This document shows, one piece after another, positions 8,803 through 15,741 of a stretch of DNA of 64,000 nt (position 1 is the stretch's first letter; the number at the start of each line of letters is the position of its first letter). Under the pieces are notes generated by a model. That model was given only the letters and a program-made list of their open reading frames with translations, did no database searches and was not told the origin of the DNA. The stretch is from Paenibacillus sp. JJ-100 (GTDB taxonomy: Bacteria > Bacillota > Bacilli > Paenibacillales > Paenibacillaceae), in the NCBI RefSeq assembly GCF_948329825.1, contig NZ_CAOJCM010000007.1, positions 62,001 to 126,000 on the forward strand. Direction: 5' to 3'. The translations under genes were made by a program, and so were the position numbers.

Positions 8803-9066
8803 TTGGAAAAAAACACGGTAACTTTACTGCCCAATGGATCTGTGATTCGTTTGAAAGAAGGCACCAAAAAGCTCGTCATTTATGGACGCAAGCAAATGTT
8901 AATGACAGAACCTCCGCGGCAGTTTGACTATATTGGCTGTCCGTATCCTGAGGGGTATATTAATCCGGATTACACTTATGTTTTTAACCATGATGATATT
9001 GAAGAGATTATTTTTAAGGGGTTTAGTGATGAAGAGGAAGAGGTTTTTGCAGCAGAACTGGAGTAG
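8803..9066 (+). CDS. DUF4176 family protein (type VII secretion-associated)
   Basis: A small protein of 87 residues with the DUF4176 pattern: LLPNGSVIRLKEGTKKL near the start, then FDYIGCPYPEGYINPDY and FNHDDIEEIIF, ending in an acidic tail. DUF4176 proteins are typically encoded beside LXG/WXG effectors of Firmicute T7SSb systems, which agrees with the two genes upstream. An in-frame ATG exists at 8794, but the AGGAGG at 8788-8793 touches it. TTG 8803 stands nine bases behind that site and is the better start. The gene ends the effector operon, about 90 bases before a hairpin shared with a convergent WXG100 gene. Confidence 0.8.
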   Translation: MEKNTVTLLPNGSVIRLKEGTKKLVIYGRKQMLMTEPPRQFDYIGCPYPEGYINPDYTYVFNHDDIEEIIFKGFSDEEEEVFAAELE

Positions 9067-9155
9067 GCGTGATGATGTTTACACGTCGAATCTGCTGTTG
9101 ACTGAAGCGTAGTGGGACCTCGAAAGCGATATTCTTATTCATCGTTGTTTCTGAA

Positions 9156-9190
9156 GAAACGGATCAGTGTTAACGTGACTGATCCGTTTC
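9156..9190. terminator. Perfect 13-bp hairpin between convergent effector and WXG100 genes
   Basis: GAAACGGATCAGT (9156-9168) and its exact complement (9178-9190) enclose a nine-base loop. The hairpin includes the stop codon and last codons of the minus-strand WXG100 gene, and lies about 90 bases after the DUF4176 stop. On the minus strand it runs into a weak T-rich tail; on the plus strand there is no T-run. It probably terminates the minus-strand transcript and may protect both 3' ends. Confidence 0.6.
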
Positions 9191-9445
9191 GCGGAAACGA
9201 GTTGCCGTCTGTTGCAATTGAGTTCCTGTCTCCTGCAATCCTTGTAAATAACTGCTCACCGTTGTCATACTGTCGTTTATGCGTGTGAGAAACTCACGTT
9301 GACGATTGCCTTCCCACTGACCTTCAGACTGATCAATCATCGTTTTGAGCTTGGCTAGAATGTCCTGTCCGTTCTGTGACGCTTTGTTGAATTCAACTGC
9401 AAGCTGTTGCAACTCCTCTGGTGACAGATCAATGCGCTGGTTCAT
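9170..9445 (-). CDS. WXG100 family protein (EsxA/YukE-like)
   Basis: A 91-residue protein of the usual WXG100 size: two amphipathic helices joined by EGQWEGN, with Trp44 and Gly46 forming the WxG turn. These proteins dimerise and are secreted by, and required for, type VII secretion. It starts INLSPE-like (IDLSPEELQQLA), close to YukE/EsxA proteins. It is convergent to the effector operon and is a single gene here, with no EssB, EssC or EsaA gene in the window. A GGAAGGA site lies about 14 bases before the only in-frame ATG, a long spacing that suggests weak translation. Confidence 0.85.
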   Translation of the reverse strand: MNQRIDLSPEELQQLAVEFNKASQNGQDILAKLKTMIDQSEGQWEGNRQREFLTRINDSMTTVSSYLQGLQETGTQLQQTATRFRETDQSR

Positions 9446-9715
9446 ATATGTTTACTCATTCCTTCCGATTAGAATATGTAAGATGCCATAACTACTCTTA
9501 TTATAACCCCTTCTGAATCAGAATGAAGCTGGACGAAAGCCTCGTTTTTGGGCAGCAAAAAAGTCTTATAACTAAGACAAAACACATCCCGAATGACCTC
9601 CCAAGTGTGGACAAGGGAAGAACTCAAATGGCATGTGTTAAGTTTGTTATTATGATTGTATACAACAGGGGATACGTTTATTTCACTTTCTGAACGGTCA
9701 TGGCTATATCGTCCA

Positions 9716-9922
9716 TTAGTTATATAAATACAGGACAAATCCGCCTACACCCAACACGACAGCGACGACGTATACATATGTAAGTTTACTCAAATTTTGC
9801 TTCGTTCGGCGATCATATTCGGGGTTACTCCTACGATTAGCTTTGGAGTTCCCGATGATGAGTGTAGCAATTCCGCCAAATAAAGCGATGCCAATAACCA
9901 GGGCATAAGGCAGCCAATTCAT
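9716..9922 (-). CDS. Small two-helix membrane protein of unknown function (68 aa)
   Basis: The ATG at 9922 is preceded by a strong GGAAAAGGAGG. The product has one hydrophobic segment at residues 3-24 (WLPYALVIGIALFGGIATLII) and another at about 48-66 (YVYVVAVVLGVGGFVLYLY), joined by a basic loop (KANRRSNPEYDRRTKQN). The good ribosome site and clean two-helix topology support it as real. I do not recognise a family. The 246 bases downstream, to the WXG100 gene, hold no further gene that I can support. Confidence 0.65.
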   Translation of the reverse strand: MNWLPYALVIGIALFGGIATLIIGNSKANRRSNPEYDRRTKQNLSKLTYVYVVAVVLGVGGFVLYLYN

Positions 9923-10188
9923 GAGCTAACCTCCTTTTCCAGTCGATGAATGCGTATACATCTATTGTATCTCAGGTTCCCTCGCAATGTAAGTTAATTA
10001 TGAGAAATATAGGAAATCTACAGTACTTAAACTAGAAAGAACTGTAACATGGACATTTGGATATCCGAACGACCTGGAAACGGAGAATGAGCTCCTGGAA
10101 TTTCGTTTTTTTTCTTCAAGAGAGAGAGCTGTAGGTCAAAAACTGTCCACATATCCGCTTTTTGTATTCACCCGAAAGAGCAAATATT

Positions 10189-10197
10189 TGGTATAAT
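10189..10197 (+). promoter_or_regulatory. Extended -10 promoter element upstream of bdbC
   Basis: TGGTATAAT is a TGn extended -10 box, about 100 bases before the bdbC start, without a good -35 box. The 373-base gap from 9923 to 10295 holds otherwise only AT-rich sequence and the divergent control region of the small membrane protein; I see no gene in it. Confidence 0.45.
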
Positions 10198-10295
10198 TGA
10201 TTGGTCATTCAATTACATAAGTATTCCGGATTATCAGGTTAAACAGGAACATAGCATTAGTCTCAAATGAACGAACGGAAGAGGAGGACAGTGGC

Positions 10296-10748
10296 ATGAG
10301 TGCAACATCTAATTCAGAGCAACCTGCACGGAGTGTAGATACCCGGTTATTTATCGCCTGGGCTGTGTCTGTCATTGCAACGGGGGGAAGTCTTTATTTT
10401 AGTGAGATTATGGGGTTCCTTCCATGTGATCTATGCTGGTTCCAGCGCATATTTATGTATCCTTTAACGATTCTGCTCGGGATTGCGTATTTCAAAGGTG
10501 ACGTGGGTATTACCAAATACGTGCTTCCACTCAGTTTGATCGGGGGCGGTATATCTCTCTATCACGTTACAATTCAGCGGATTTTCTCGGCTACAGGCAA
10601 CGCGGTCGCATGTGGCAAGGTGCCATGTTACACTGATTATCTAAACTGGTTTGGTTTTATCACGATCCCGTTACTGGCACTCATCGCATTTATTATCATT
10701 ATTGCCATGCTATGGGGATTAGGTAAAACAACAAAATCTTCGATGTAA
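10296..10748 (+). CDS. bdbC: Thiol-disulfide oxidoreductase BdbC (DsbB family)
   Basis: A four-helix membrane protein of 150 residues that reoxidises an extracellular DsbA-like partner (BdbD) and passes electrons to quinone. The two cysteine pairs needed are present: Cys44/Cys47 in CDLC, next to WFQRIFMYP as in BdbC, and Cys106/Cys111 in CGKVPC. Hydrophobic segments lie near 18-40, 50-66, 75-92 and 118-142. GAGGAGG stands just before the ATG. No bdbD is adjacent; the next gene, after 40 bases, is a lipoprotein that may share the transcript. Confidence 0.92.
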   Translation: MSATSNSEQPARSVDTRLFIAWAVSVIATGGSLYFSEIMGFLPCDLCWFQRIFMYPLTILLGIAYFKGDVGITKYVLPLSLIGGGISLYHVTIQRIFSATGNAVACGKVPCYTDYLNWFGFITIPLLALIAFIIIIAMLWGLGKTTKSSM

Positions 10749-10788
10749 ATGGTTTTCTTCTTATATTCTCTTTAATCGGAAAGGAATA

Positions 10789-11238
10789 ATGTGGATGAAG
10801 GGACATGTTCGCTGGTTTACGCCTTTGCTTATACTGCTTCTTATTGTGACGGGGTGTTCTTATACGGAACAGTCTCCCCCTGATGAGATGCCAGAGATGA
10901 TTCGAGTAAAGATGATGATACCGGATAAGGTGAAAGTGAACGAAGAGGTAGCCCTGCAGATCAAACTAACCCAGGGAGAGAAGCCAGTCGATGATGCCGA
11001 TCATGTACAGTTCCAAATCTGGAACGAACAGAACGAGCCGGAAGCACCATCCATAGAACAAGGCATGATGAATGCTGATGAACTGGAGGCTCGCGGGGCA
11101 GTGAAAGCGCATTCTATAGGTGATGGTGTGTATGAAGTCAAACACACTTTTCTGGAGCCAGGGAAGTACGTTGTTCAGGCACATGTAACCTCCGGTGCAA
11201 TGCATACAATGCCACGATCCAAAATTGTAGTAGAATGA
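10789..11238 (+). CDS. YtkA-like/FixH-like lipoprotein
   Basis: The 149-residue product has a signal peptide with a lipobox ending in VTGC (about Cys21) and a single beta-rich domain of the YtkA-like type: PDKVKVNEEVALQIKLTQG, then GDGVYEVKHTFLEPGKYVVQAHV near the end. Such domains are found in secreted proteins linked to copper or respiratory-chain assembly, and a His/Met-containing tail (SGAMHTMP) is visible. That would suit its position behind bdbC, but the metal role is inference. ATG 10789 and ATG 10795 are both possible starts. Confidence 0.75.
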   Translation: MWMKGHVRWFTPLLILLLIVTGCSYTEQSPPDEMPEMIRVKMMIPDKVKVNEEVALQIKLTQGEKPVDDADHVQFQIWNEQNEPEAPSIEQGMMNADELEARGAVKAHSIGDGVYEVKHTFLEPGKYVVQAHVTSGAMHTMPRSKIVVE

Positions 11239-11329
11239 AGTAGCCTGGACTCATAGGAATGGTTCAGGACGTGAAATAAATATATAATCATGTGAATACA
11301 AAAGAATGTAGATAGGAAAAGAGGCTGTT

Positions 11330-12310
11330 ATGGCAACTATTCATGATGTTGCACTGAAGGCGGGTGTATCAGTAACTACCGTCTCACGTGTATTGAACAA
11401 CAGAGGTTATATCAGTCAGAAGACACGTGACAAAGTGTACCAAACGATGAACGAGTTAAATTATAGACCCAATGAGATTGCCCGTTCTCTGCTGCGCAAG
11501 CAGTCCAACCTTATTGGTCTGATCATTCCAGATGTATCACATCCGTTTTTCGGAGAACTGGCCAGCTATATAGAGTATTATGCCTATAAGAATGGTTTCA
11601 AAATCATGTTGTGTAACTCTCATATGGACCCTTCCAAAGAACGTGAATATGTAGAGATGCTTAAAGGCAATCGTGTGGATGGCATTATTATGGGTAGTCA
11701 TACACTTGAAGTGGATGAATACGTTAATCTCCATTCTCCAATTGTTACCTTTGATCGGCAGATCGGAGAAGATATTCCGTATATATCCTCTGATAATTAT
11801 CAGGGGGGGGTGATGGCAGCGGAGTTACTGCTCTCCAAAGGTAGACGTCATATTGCTCATATATGTGGTAATCTGGGGCTAAACATGCTATCCAATCGTC
11901 GTACGACAGGGTTTGTGGACACGCTGGAGGCTCATGGGGTCAAGCCAATCATAATTTATGAGACGGACCTTAATGTATTTGATCAGCAACAGTACACCGA
12001 ATTAATGGATAAACTTCTCACCCAGTATCCCCAGTTGGATGGGTTATTTGTAACGAGTGATCTTATGGCTGTTCATGCGCTCAAGAAGACCATCTCTAGC
12101 AGATACCGGGTTCCCGAAGACATCGCTATTATAGGATATGATGATAGCCGGGCAGCTTCCTATACTGTGCCAGGAATTACTACGATTAGACAGCCGATAG
12201 AGGATATGGCGAAGCTCGCAATTGATTTGATTCGATGTCAGATCGCAGAGGAACAGGTAAAGATGGAGAATATTTTCCCTGTAACATTGGTAGAGAGAGA
12301 GACGACCTGA
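11330..12310 (+). CDS. LacI-family repressor, probably of the adjacent fructoside operon (ScrR-like)
   Basis: Residues 2-21 (ATIHDVALKAGVSVTTVSRV) form the LacI helix-turn-helix, followed by the hinge with LNYRPNEIARSLL. The rest is a periplasmic-binding-like sensor domain ending with the typical GYDDSRAASYTVPGITTIRQP. The length, 326 residues, is normal. The gene stands just before the binding protein-permease-GH32 genes and is separated from them by a terminator (12319-12367) and a promoter with a LacI-type operator at 12408. A GH32 hydrolase in the controlled operon suggests that sucrose or a fructooligosaccharide derivative is the inducer. Confidence 0.9.
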   Translation: MATIHDVALKAGVSVTTVSRVLNNRGYISQKTRDKVYQTMNELNYRPNEIARSLLRKQSNLIGLIIPDVSHPFFGELASYIEYYAYKNGFKIMLCNSHMDPSKEREYVEMLKGNRVDGIIMGSHTLEVDEYVNLHSPIVTFDRQIGEDIPYISSDNYQGGVMAAELLLSKGRRHIAHICGNLGLNMLSNRRTTGFVDTLEAHGVKPIIIYETDLNVFDQQQYTELMDKLLTQYPQLDGLFVTSDLMAVHALKKTISSRYRVPEDIAIIGYDDSRAASYTVPGITTIRQPIEDMAKLAIDLIRCQIAEEQVKMENIFPVTLVERETT

Positions 12311-12318
12311 ATTAAACC

Positions 12319-12367
12319 ATACCCTACAGAGCAGGCTTTTAAAAAAAAGTCTCTGTGGGGTATTTTT
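12319..12367 (+). terminator. Intrinsic terminator after the LacI gene
   Basis: ATACCCTACAGAG (12319-12331) pairs with CTCTGTGGGGTAT (12351-12363; one G-T wobble), followed directly by TTTTGTG. It separates the regulator from the sugar operon. Confidence 0.8.
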
Positions 12368-12407
12368 GTGTACCATAAACGAGACAAAAATTTTTTTTAA
12401 AATCAAT

Positions 12408-12425
12408 ATGTCAAACGATTGACAT
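12408..12425 (+). promoter_or_regulatory. LacI-type operator overlapping the -35 box of the fructoside operon
   Basis: ATGTCAAACGATTGACAT is an 18-base palindrome with one mismatched pair and a central CG, the standard LacI-family operator geometry. Its right half contains the -35 hexamer, so bound repressor would block RNA polymerase. A second, weaker copy (ATGTTAAACCTTTGACAT, about 12424-12441) fills the spacer between -35 and -10. Confidence 0.7.
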
Positions 12426-12447
12426 GTTAAACCTTTGACATTATAAT
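12419..12447 (+). promoter_or_regulatory. Consensus sigma-A promoter of the fructoside operon
   Basis: TTGACA (12419-12424), 17 bases, TATAAT (12442-12447): a perfect match in both boxes and spacing. A promoter this strong normally needs tight repression, which the overlapping operator and the cre site just downstream would provide. Transcription should start near 12454. Confidence 0.85.
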
Positions 12448-12452
12448 CTGAA

Positions 12453-12467
12453 TTGTAAACGTTTTCT
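12453..12467 (+). promoter_or_regulatory. CcpA cre site at the transcription start of the fructoside operon
   Basis: TTGTAAACGTTTTCT fits the Bacillus cre consensus WTGNAANCGNWNNCW at every position. It lies over the predicted transcription start, where CcpA binding represses. It could also bind the local LacI regulator, since the two protein families read related sequences. Confidence 0.7.
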
Positions 12468-12498
12468 CTTTACACTAATGAATGGGGGACATAACAAG

Positions 12499-13830
12499 AT
12501 GAAAACAAAACAACGTCGGACAGGGATTTGGATTTTTTCATTGATTATGATGCTGGTTCTGTCAGCATGCGGAGACAAAGCAAGTACAGATTCGAATTCT
12601 TCAACAGGTTCAAACGATGTTGGCAGTGAGAATGTCAAAATTACTTTGCTCAACTCCAAATCAGAAATTAACAATCAATTAGAGCAAGCAGCCAAAGACT
12701 TCCAAGCAGAAAATCCAAACATTACACTTGAGATTGTGCCAGTAGGTAGTGGACAGTCTCCGTTTGAAAAAGCATCCGCTCTCTATGCGTCAGGGAATCC
12801 GACAACGATGATGATGTTGGATACTGGAGATGTTGAGAAATTCAAGGACCGTGTTCTTGATCTCACCTCTGAGCCTTGGATGAAGGATGCGGTGGAGAAC
12901 AGTACAGCCGCTACTACGTTTGATGGTAAAAACTATGCTTTTCCTTTGGCCATTGAAGGTTATGGATTTATCTACAACCAGGAGGTAGTTGATCAAGCGG
13001 TAGGCGGTACATTTGATCCAAAATCGGTAGAGACAACCGCACAGCTGGAAGACTTGTTCAAAAAAATAGCTGCTACTGGCAAAGCGCCTTTAATTATTTC
13101 ACCGATGGATTGGTCTCTTGGAGCCCACTACTTGCCGCTTGCCTATGGTGGACAATCCGAAGATCTCTCCGAAGTGGATCAATTCATAAACGATTTGAAA
13201 GCAGGCAAAGTCGATCTGGCATCCAATGCGGTCTTTAATGGGTTGATGGATACATTTGATGTGATGAAAACGTACAATATCGACAAAGCATCACCACTTT
13301 CCGGTACGTACGAGCGTGGACCAGAAGTACTTGGTAAAGGTGAAGTTGGGATCTGGTTTATGGGGAACTGGGCTTGGCCGCAAATTGCCGGTTTTGATAC
13401 AGCAGATGGAAAATACGGCTTCCTGCCGGTACCTGTAAGTAATAATGCAGCCGACTTCGGCAATTCACAGATATCAGCCGCTGTATCCAAACGTATTTTG
13501 CTGGACAAGGAAAAAAGCACACCAGCACAGCAAGAAGCCGCTAAGAAATTTTTGAACTGGATCGTTTATGAAGAAAAAGGTCAGGATTTCCTGGTTAAGC
13601 AGGCCAATATCATTCCAGCGTTTAGCAATATTACACTGGAGCCAGCTGATCCACTTGGCAAATCCATTAGTGAATACATCAAGGCAGGTAAGATCGAAGA
13701 ATCTATGAGTACGCTTCCAGCCGATCACTGGTCCAAATTGGGAGCTTCCATGCAGAAATATTTAGTTGATGTCATTGATCGTGCCGGACTTGCCAGCGAG
13801 ATTCAGGCTTACTGGACTAACGTGAAATAA
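12499..13830 (+). CDS. Sugar-binding lipoprotein of the fructoside CUT1 ABC transporter
   Basis: Family 1 extracellular binding protein, 443 residues from ATG 12499. The frame is open from 12478, but GGGGGAC at 12484-12490 places the start at 12499, where the signal peptide begins (MKTKQRRTGIWIFSL, lipobox VLSAC). Typical MsmE-like features are visible, such as NPTTMMMLDTGD and KGEVGIWFMGNWAWPQI. It captures the sugar outside the cell and hands it to the two permeases encoded next. A stem-loop without a T-run (13895-13939) follows and probably lets the binding protein be made in excess. Substrate inferred from the GH32 gene. Confidence 0.9.
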   Translation: MKTKQRRTGIWIFSLIMMLVLSACGDKASTDSNSSTGSNDVGSENVKITLLNSKSEINNQLEQAAKDFQAENPNITLEIVPVGSGQSPFEKASALYASGNPTTMMMLDTGDVEKFKDRVLDLTSEPWMKDAVENSTAATTFDGKNYAFPLAIEGYGFIYNQEVVDQAVGGTFDPKSVETTAQLEDLFKKIAATGKAPLIISPMDWSLGAHYLPLAYGGQSEDLSEVDQFINDLKAGKVDLASNAVFNGLMDTFDVMKTYNIDKASPLSGTYERGPEVLGKGEVGIWFMGNWAWPQIAGFDTADGKYGFLPVPVSNNAADFGNSQISAAVSKRILLDKEKSTPAQQEAAKKFLNWIVYEEKGQDFLVKQANIIPAFSNITLEPADPLGKSISEYIKAGKIEESMSTLPADHWSKLGASMQKYLVDVIDRAGLASEIQAYWTNVK

Positions 13831-13894
13831 ATGATGCAGTTTGACATTTAACACAGTATAAAGAGAAGTTTTCTCCATAGGATGGATACCTGAT

Positions 13895-13939
13895 AGGAGG
13901 TCAGACAGGAAATATAGTTTACTTCTGCCTGACCCACCT
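13895..13939 (+). other. Intercistronic stem-loop between binding-protein and permease genes
   Basis: AGGAGGTCAG with its extension CAGGAA (13895-13910) pairs imperfectly with TTCTGCCTGACCCACCT (about 13923-13939). No T-run follows, so it is unlikely to be a terminator. Such hairpins behind binding-protein genes (as in malE-malF) protect the upstream message and raise the ratio of binding protein to permease. That function is inferred. Confidence 0.55.
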
Positions 13940-13991
13940 TATGGTAACTGCCAGGTTTATGACGTGGAGAGAGATAGAGTGGAGGATGACA

Positions 13992-14876
13992 ATGCTCACT
14001 GAAAAAGGATTATGGACACGTCTGCGCACTCGCCTGATATTCACTGGCCCTACATTATTTGCTTTTGCAACAGTTATGATTATTCCTTTTTTGTACGGTA
14101 TCTATTTGACGTTTACGAACTGGGATGGCATTGCAGTCGATCAAACTTTTGTGGGTTGGGATAATTATATCGGTGTATTCAAAGACACTGTGTTCTGGAA
14201 GTCGTTTGCAATGACGCTGGAGTATGTATTTATTACGGTTGTGTTGACCAACGTCGTTGCCTTTCTGCTTGCATATGCCGTAACTCGGGGAATCAAGGCA
14301 CAGGGCTGGTTCAGAGCTGGTTTTTTCTTACCCAATCTTGTAGGCGGCATTGTGCTGGGTTTCATCTGGCAGTTTATTTTCAATCAGGTACTTGTATTTG
14401 CAGGTCAAAAATTGAATATACCGTTGTTCTCCGCTTCCTGGCTGGCTGATCCGGACAAGGCTTTCTGGGCACTTATTATTGTGACCGTCTGGCAGTATGC
14501 AGGTTATATGATGGTTATTTACATTGCTGGTTTGATGAACGTACCGCGGGATGTGTTGGAAGCGGCGAGCATCGACGGGGCAAGTAACCGTAAAATGCTA
14601 ATGCGCATTGTATTGCCACTGATGGTGCCTTCCTTTATTGTGTGTGTCTTCTTGTCACTACAACGCGGATTTATGGTATACGATCTGAACGTTTCTTTGA
14701 CAAGCGGTGGACCGTTCAAAAGTACAGAGATGGTATCCATGCATGTATATGAGCAGGCCTTTCTAGCGCGTGACTATGGTTTAGGTCAAGCCGAAGCCCT
14801 TGTTTTGTTTATCCTCGTGGCGACGATTACATTGCTTCAGGTGTATTTTAGCAAAAAGCTGGAGGTCGAGGCATGA
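13992..14876 (+). CDS. ABC sugar permease, first subunit (MsmF/UgpA-like)
   Basis: A 294-residue inner-membrane protein with six predicted helices and the EAA loop that docks the ATPase (DVLEAASIDGASNRKMLMRIVLPLMVP). The start ATG 13992 is set by GGAGG at 13981-13985; ATG 13986 directly touches that site, and the frame extends to 13941 without support. It overlaps the next permease by four bases (ATGA). With its partner it forms the channel for the sugar delivered by the binding protein. No ATPase gene is present, as usual for CUT1 operons that share MsmX. Confidence 0.9.
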   Translation: MLTEKGLWTRLRTRLIFTGPTLFAFATVMIIPFLYGIYLTFTNWDGIAVDQTFVGWDNYIGVFKDTVFWKSFAMTLEYVFITVVLTNVVAFLLAYAVTRGIKAQGWFRAGFFLPNLVGGIVLGFIWQFIFNQVLVFAGQKLNIPLFSASWLADPDKAFWALIIVTVWQYAGYMMVIYIAGLMNVPRDVLEAASIDGASNRKMLMRIVLPLMVPSFIVCVFLSLQRGFMVYDLNVSLTSGGPFKSTEMVSMHVYEQAFLARDYGLGQAEALVLFILVATITLLQVYFSKKLEVEA

Positions 14877-15703
14877 TGGCTGGACAATCGCGTATTCTGA
14901 ACGGACTGAAATTAGTAGCCTTAGTCGTTGGTATGATCCTTTTCGTGTTTCCCTTTGTGCTTCTGATTTTGAATTCATTTAAAACCAATCAGGCCATTAC
15001 TTCTGATCCGCTCGGCTTGTCAGGTTCTTTTCAACTGGAAAATTACGCAAATGCGTTTGATAAAATGGGTTATTTATCAGCCTTCAGCAATTCTTTGCTC
15101 ATTACGGTTGCCGGTGTGTTGCTCATTGCCCTCTTCTCAGCGATGACTGCGCATTATTTTGTTCGACATCACAGCAAATTGAATCAGTATCTCTTTTTCC
15201 TGATGGTAGCGGCGATGATCATTCCATTCCAAGCCATTATGATCCCCCTTGTGAAAATTTATGGCTCGCTTAGCTTACTGGATAACAAGTGGTCACTGAT
15301 TTATATGTATATTGGCTTTGGTAGCCCGCTTGCTGTATTTATTTACCATGGCTTTGTCAAAAGCATCCCGCTGGAACTGGAAGAAGCCGCTCTAATGGAC
15401 GGCTGTGGCAGAGTGCAAACTTTTTTTCGTATCGTATTACCGGTGTTGCTGCCAACTACCGTTACCATCAGTGTACTGAACGTCTTATGGATATGGAATG
15501 ACTTTTTGCTTCCATCTTTGGTACTTACATCGTCAGAGCAACGGACATTGCCGTTGTCTACGTTTTATTTTTATGGAACGTATACGGTGGATTATGGTCC
15601 GCTAATGGCTGGTCTGGTATTGACACTTCTGCCTGTATTGATTGTTTATCTGTTTGCACAGAAGTATATCATCCAGGGCGTTATGCAAGGCGCCATTAAA
15701 TAA
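14873..15703 (+). CDS. ABC sugar permease, second subunit (MsmG/UgpE-like)
   Basis: A 276-residue permease with six hydrophobic segments and the EAA loop LELEEAALMDGCGRVQTFFRIVLP. The C-terminus ends QKYIIQGVMQGAIK, typical for this subunit. Its ATG overlaps the stop of the first permease, so translation is coupled. It pairs with the product of the upstream gene for uptake of a sucrose- or fructan-derived sugar. Confidence 0.9.
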   Translation: MMAGQSRILNGLKLVALVVGMILFVFPFVLLILNSFKTNQAITSDPLGLSGSFQLENYANAFDKMGYLSAFSNSLLITVAGVLLIALFSAMTAHYFVRHHSKLNQYLFFLMVAAMIIPFQAIMIPLVKIYGSLSLLDNKWSLIYMYIGFGSPLAVFIYHGFVKSIPLELEEAALMDGCGRVQTFFRIVLPVLLPTTVTISVLNVLWIWNDFLLPSLVLTSSEQRTLPLSTFYFYGTYTVDYGPLMAGLVLTLLPVLIVYLFAQKYIIQGVMQGAIK

Positions 15704-15741
15704 GTCCAACAAGGTGAGATAGAGACAGGAGTGTAAGACAT

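Noticed and set aside
9469..9738. Minus-strand open frame of 89 codons between the WXG100 and small membrane protein genes
   Set aside because: It overlaps the end of the small membrane protein gene, has no ribosome site and a product without any family pattern.
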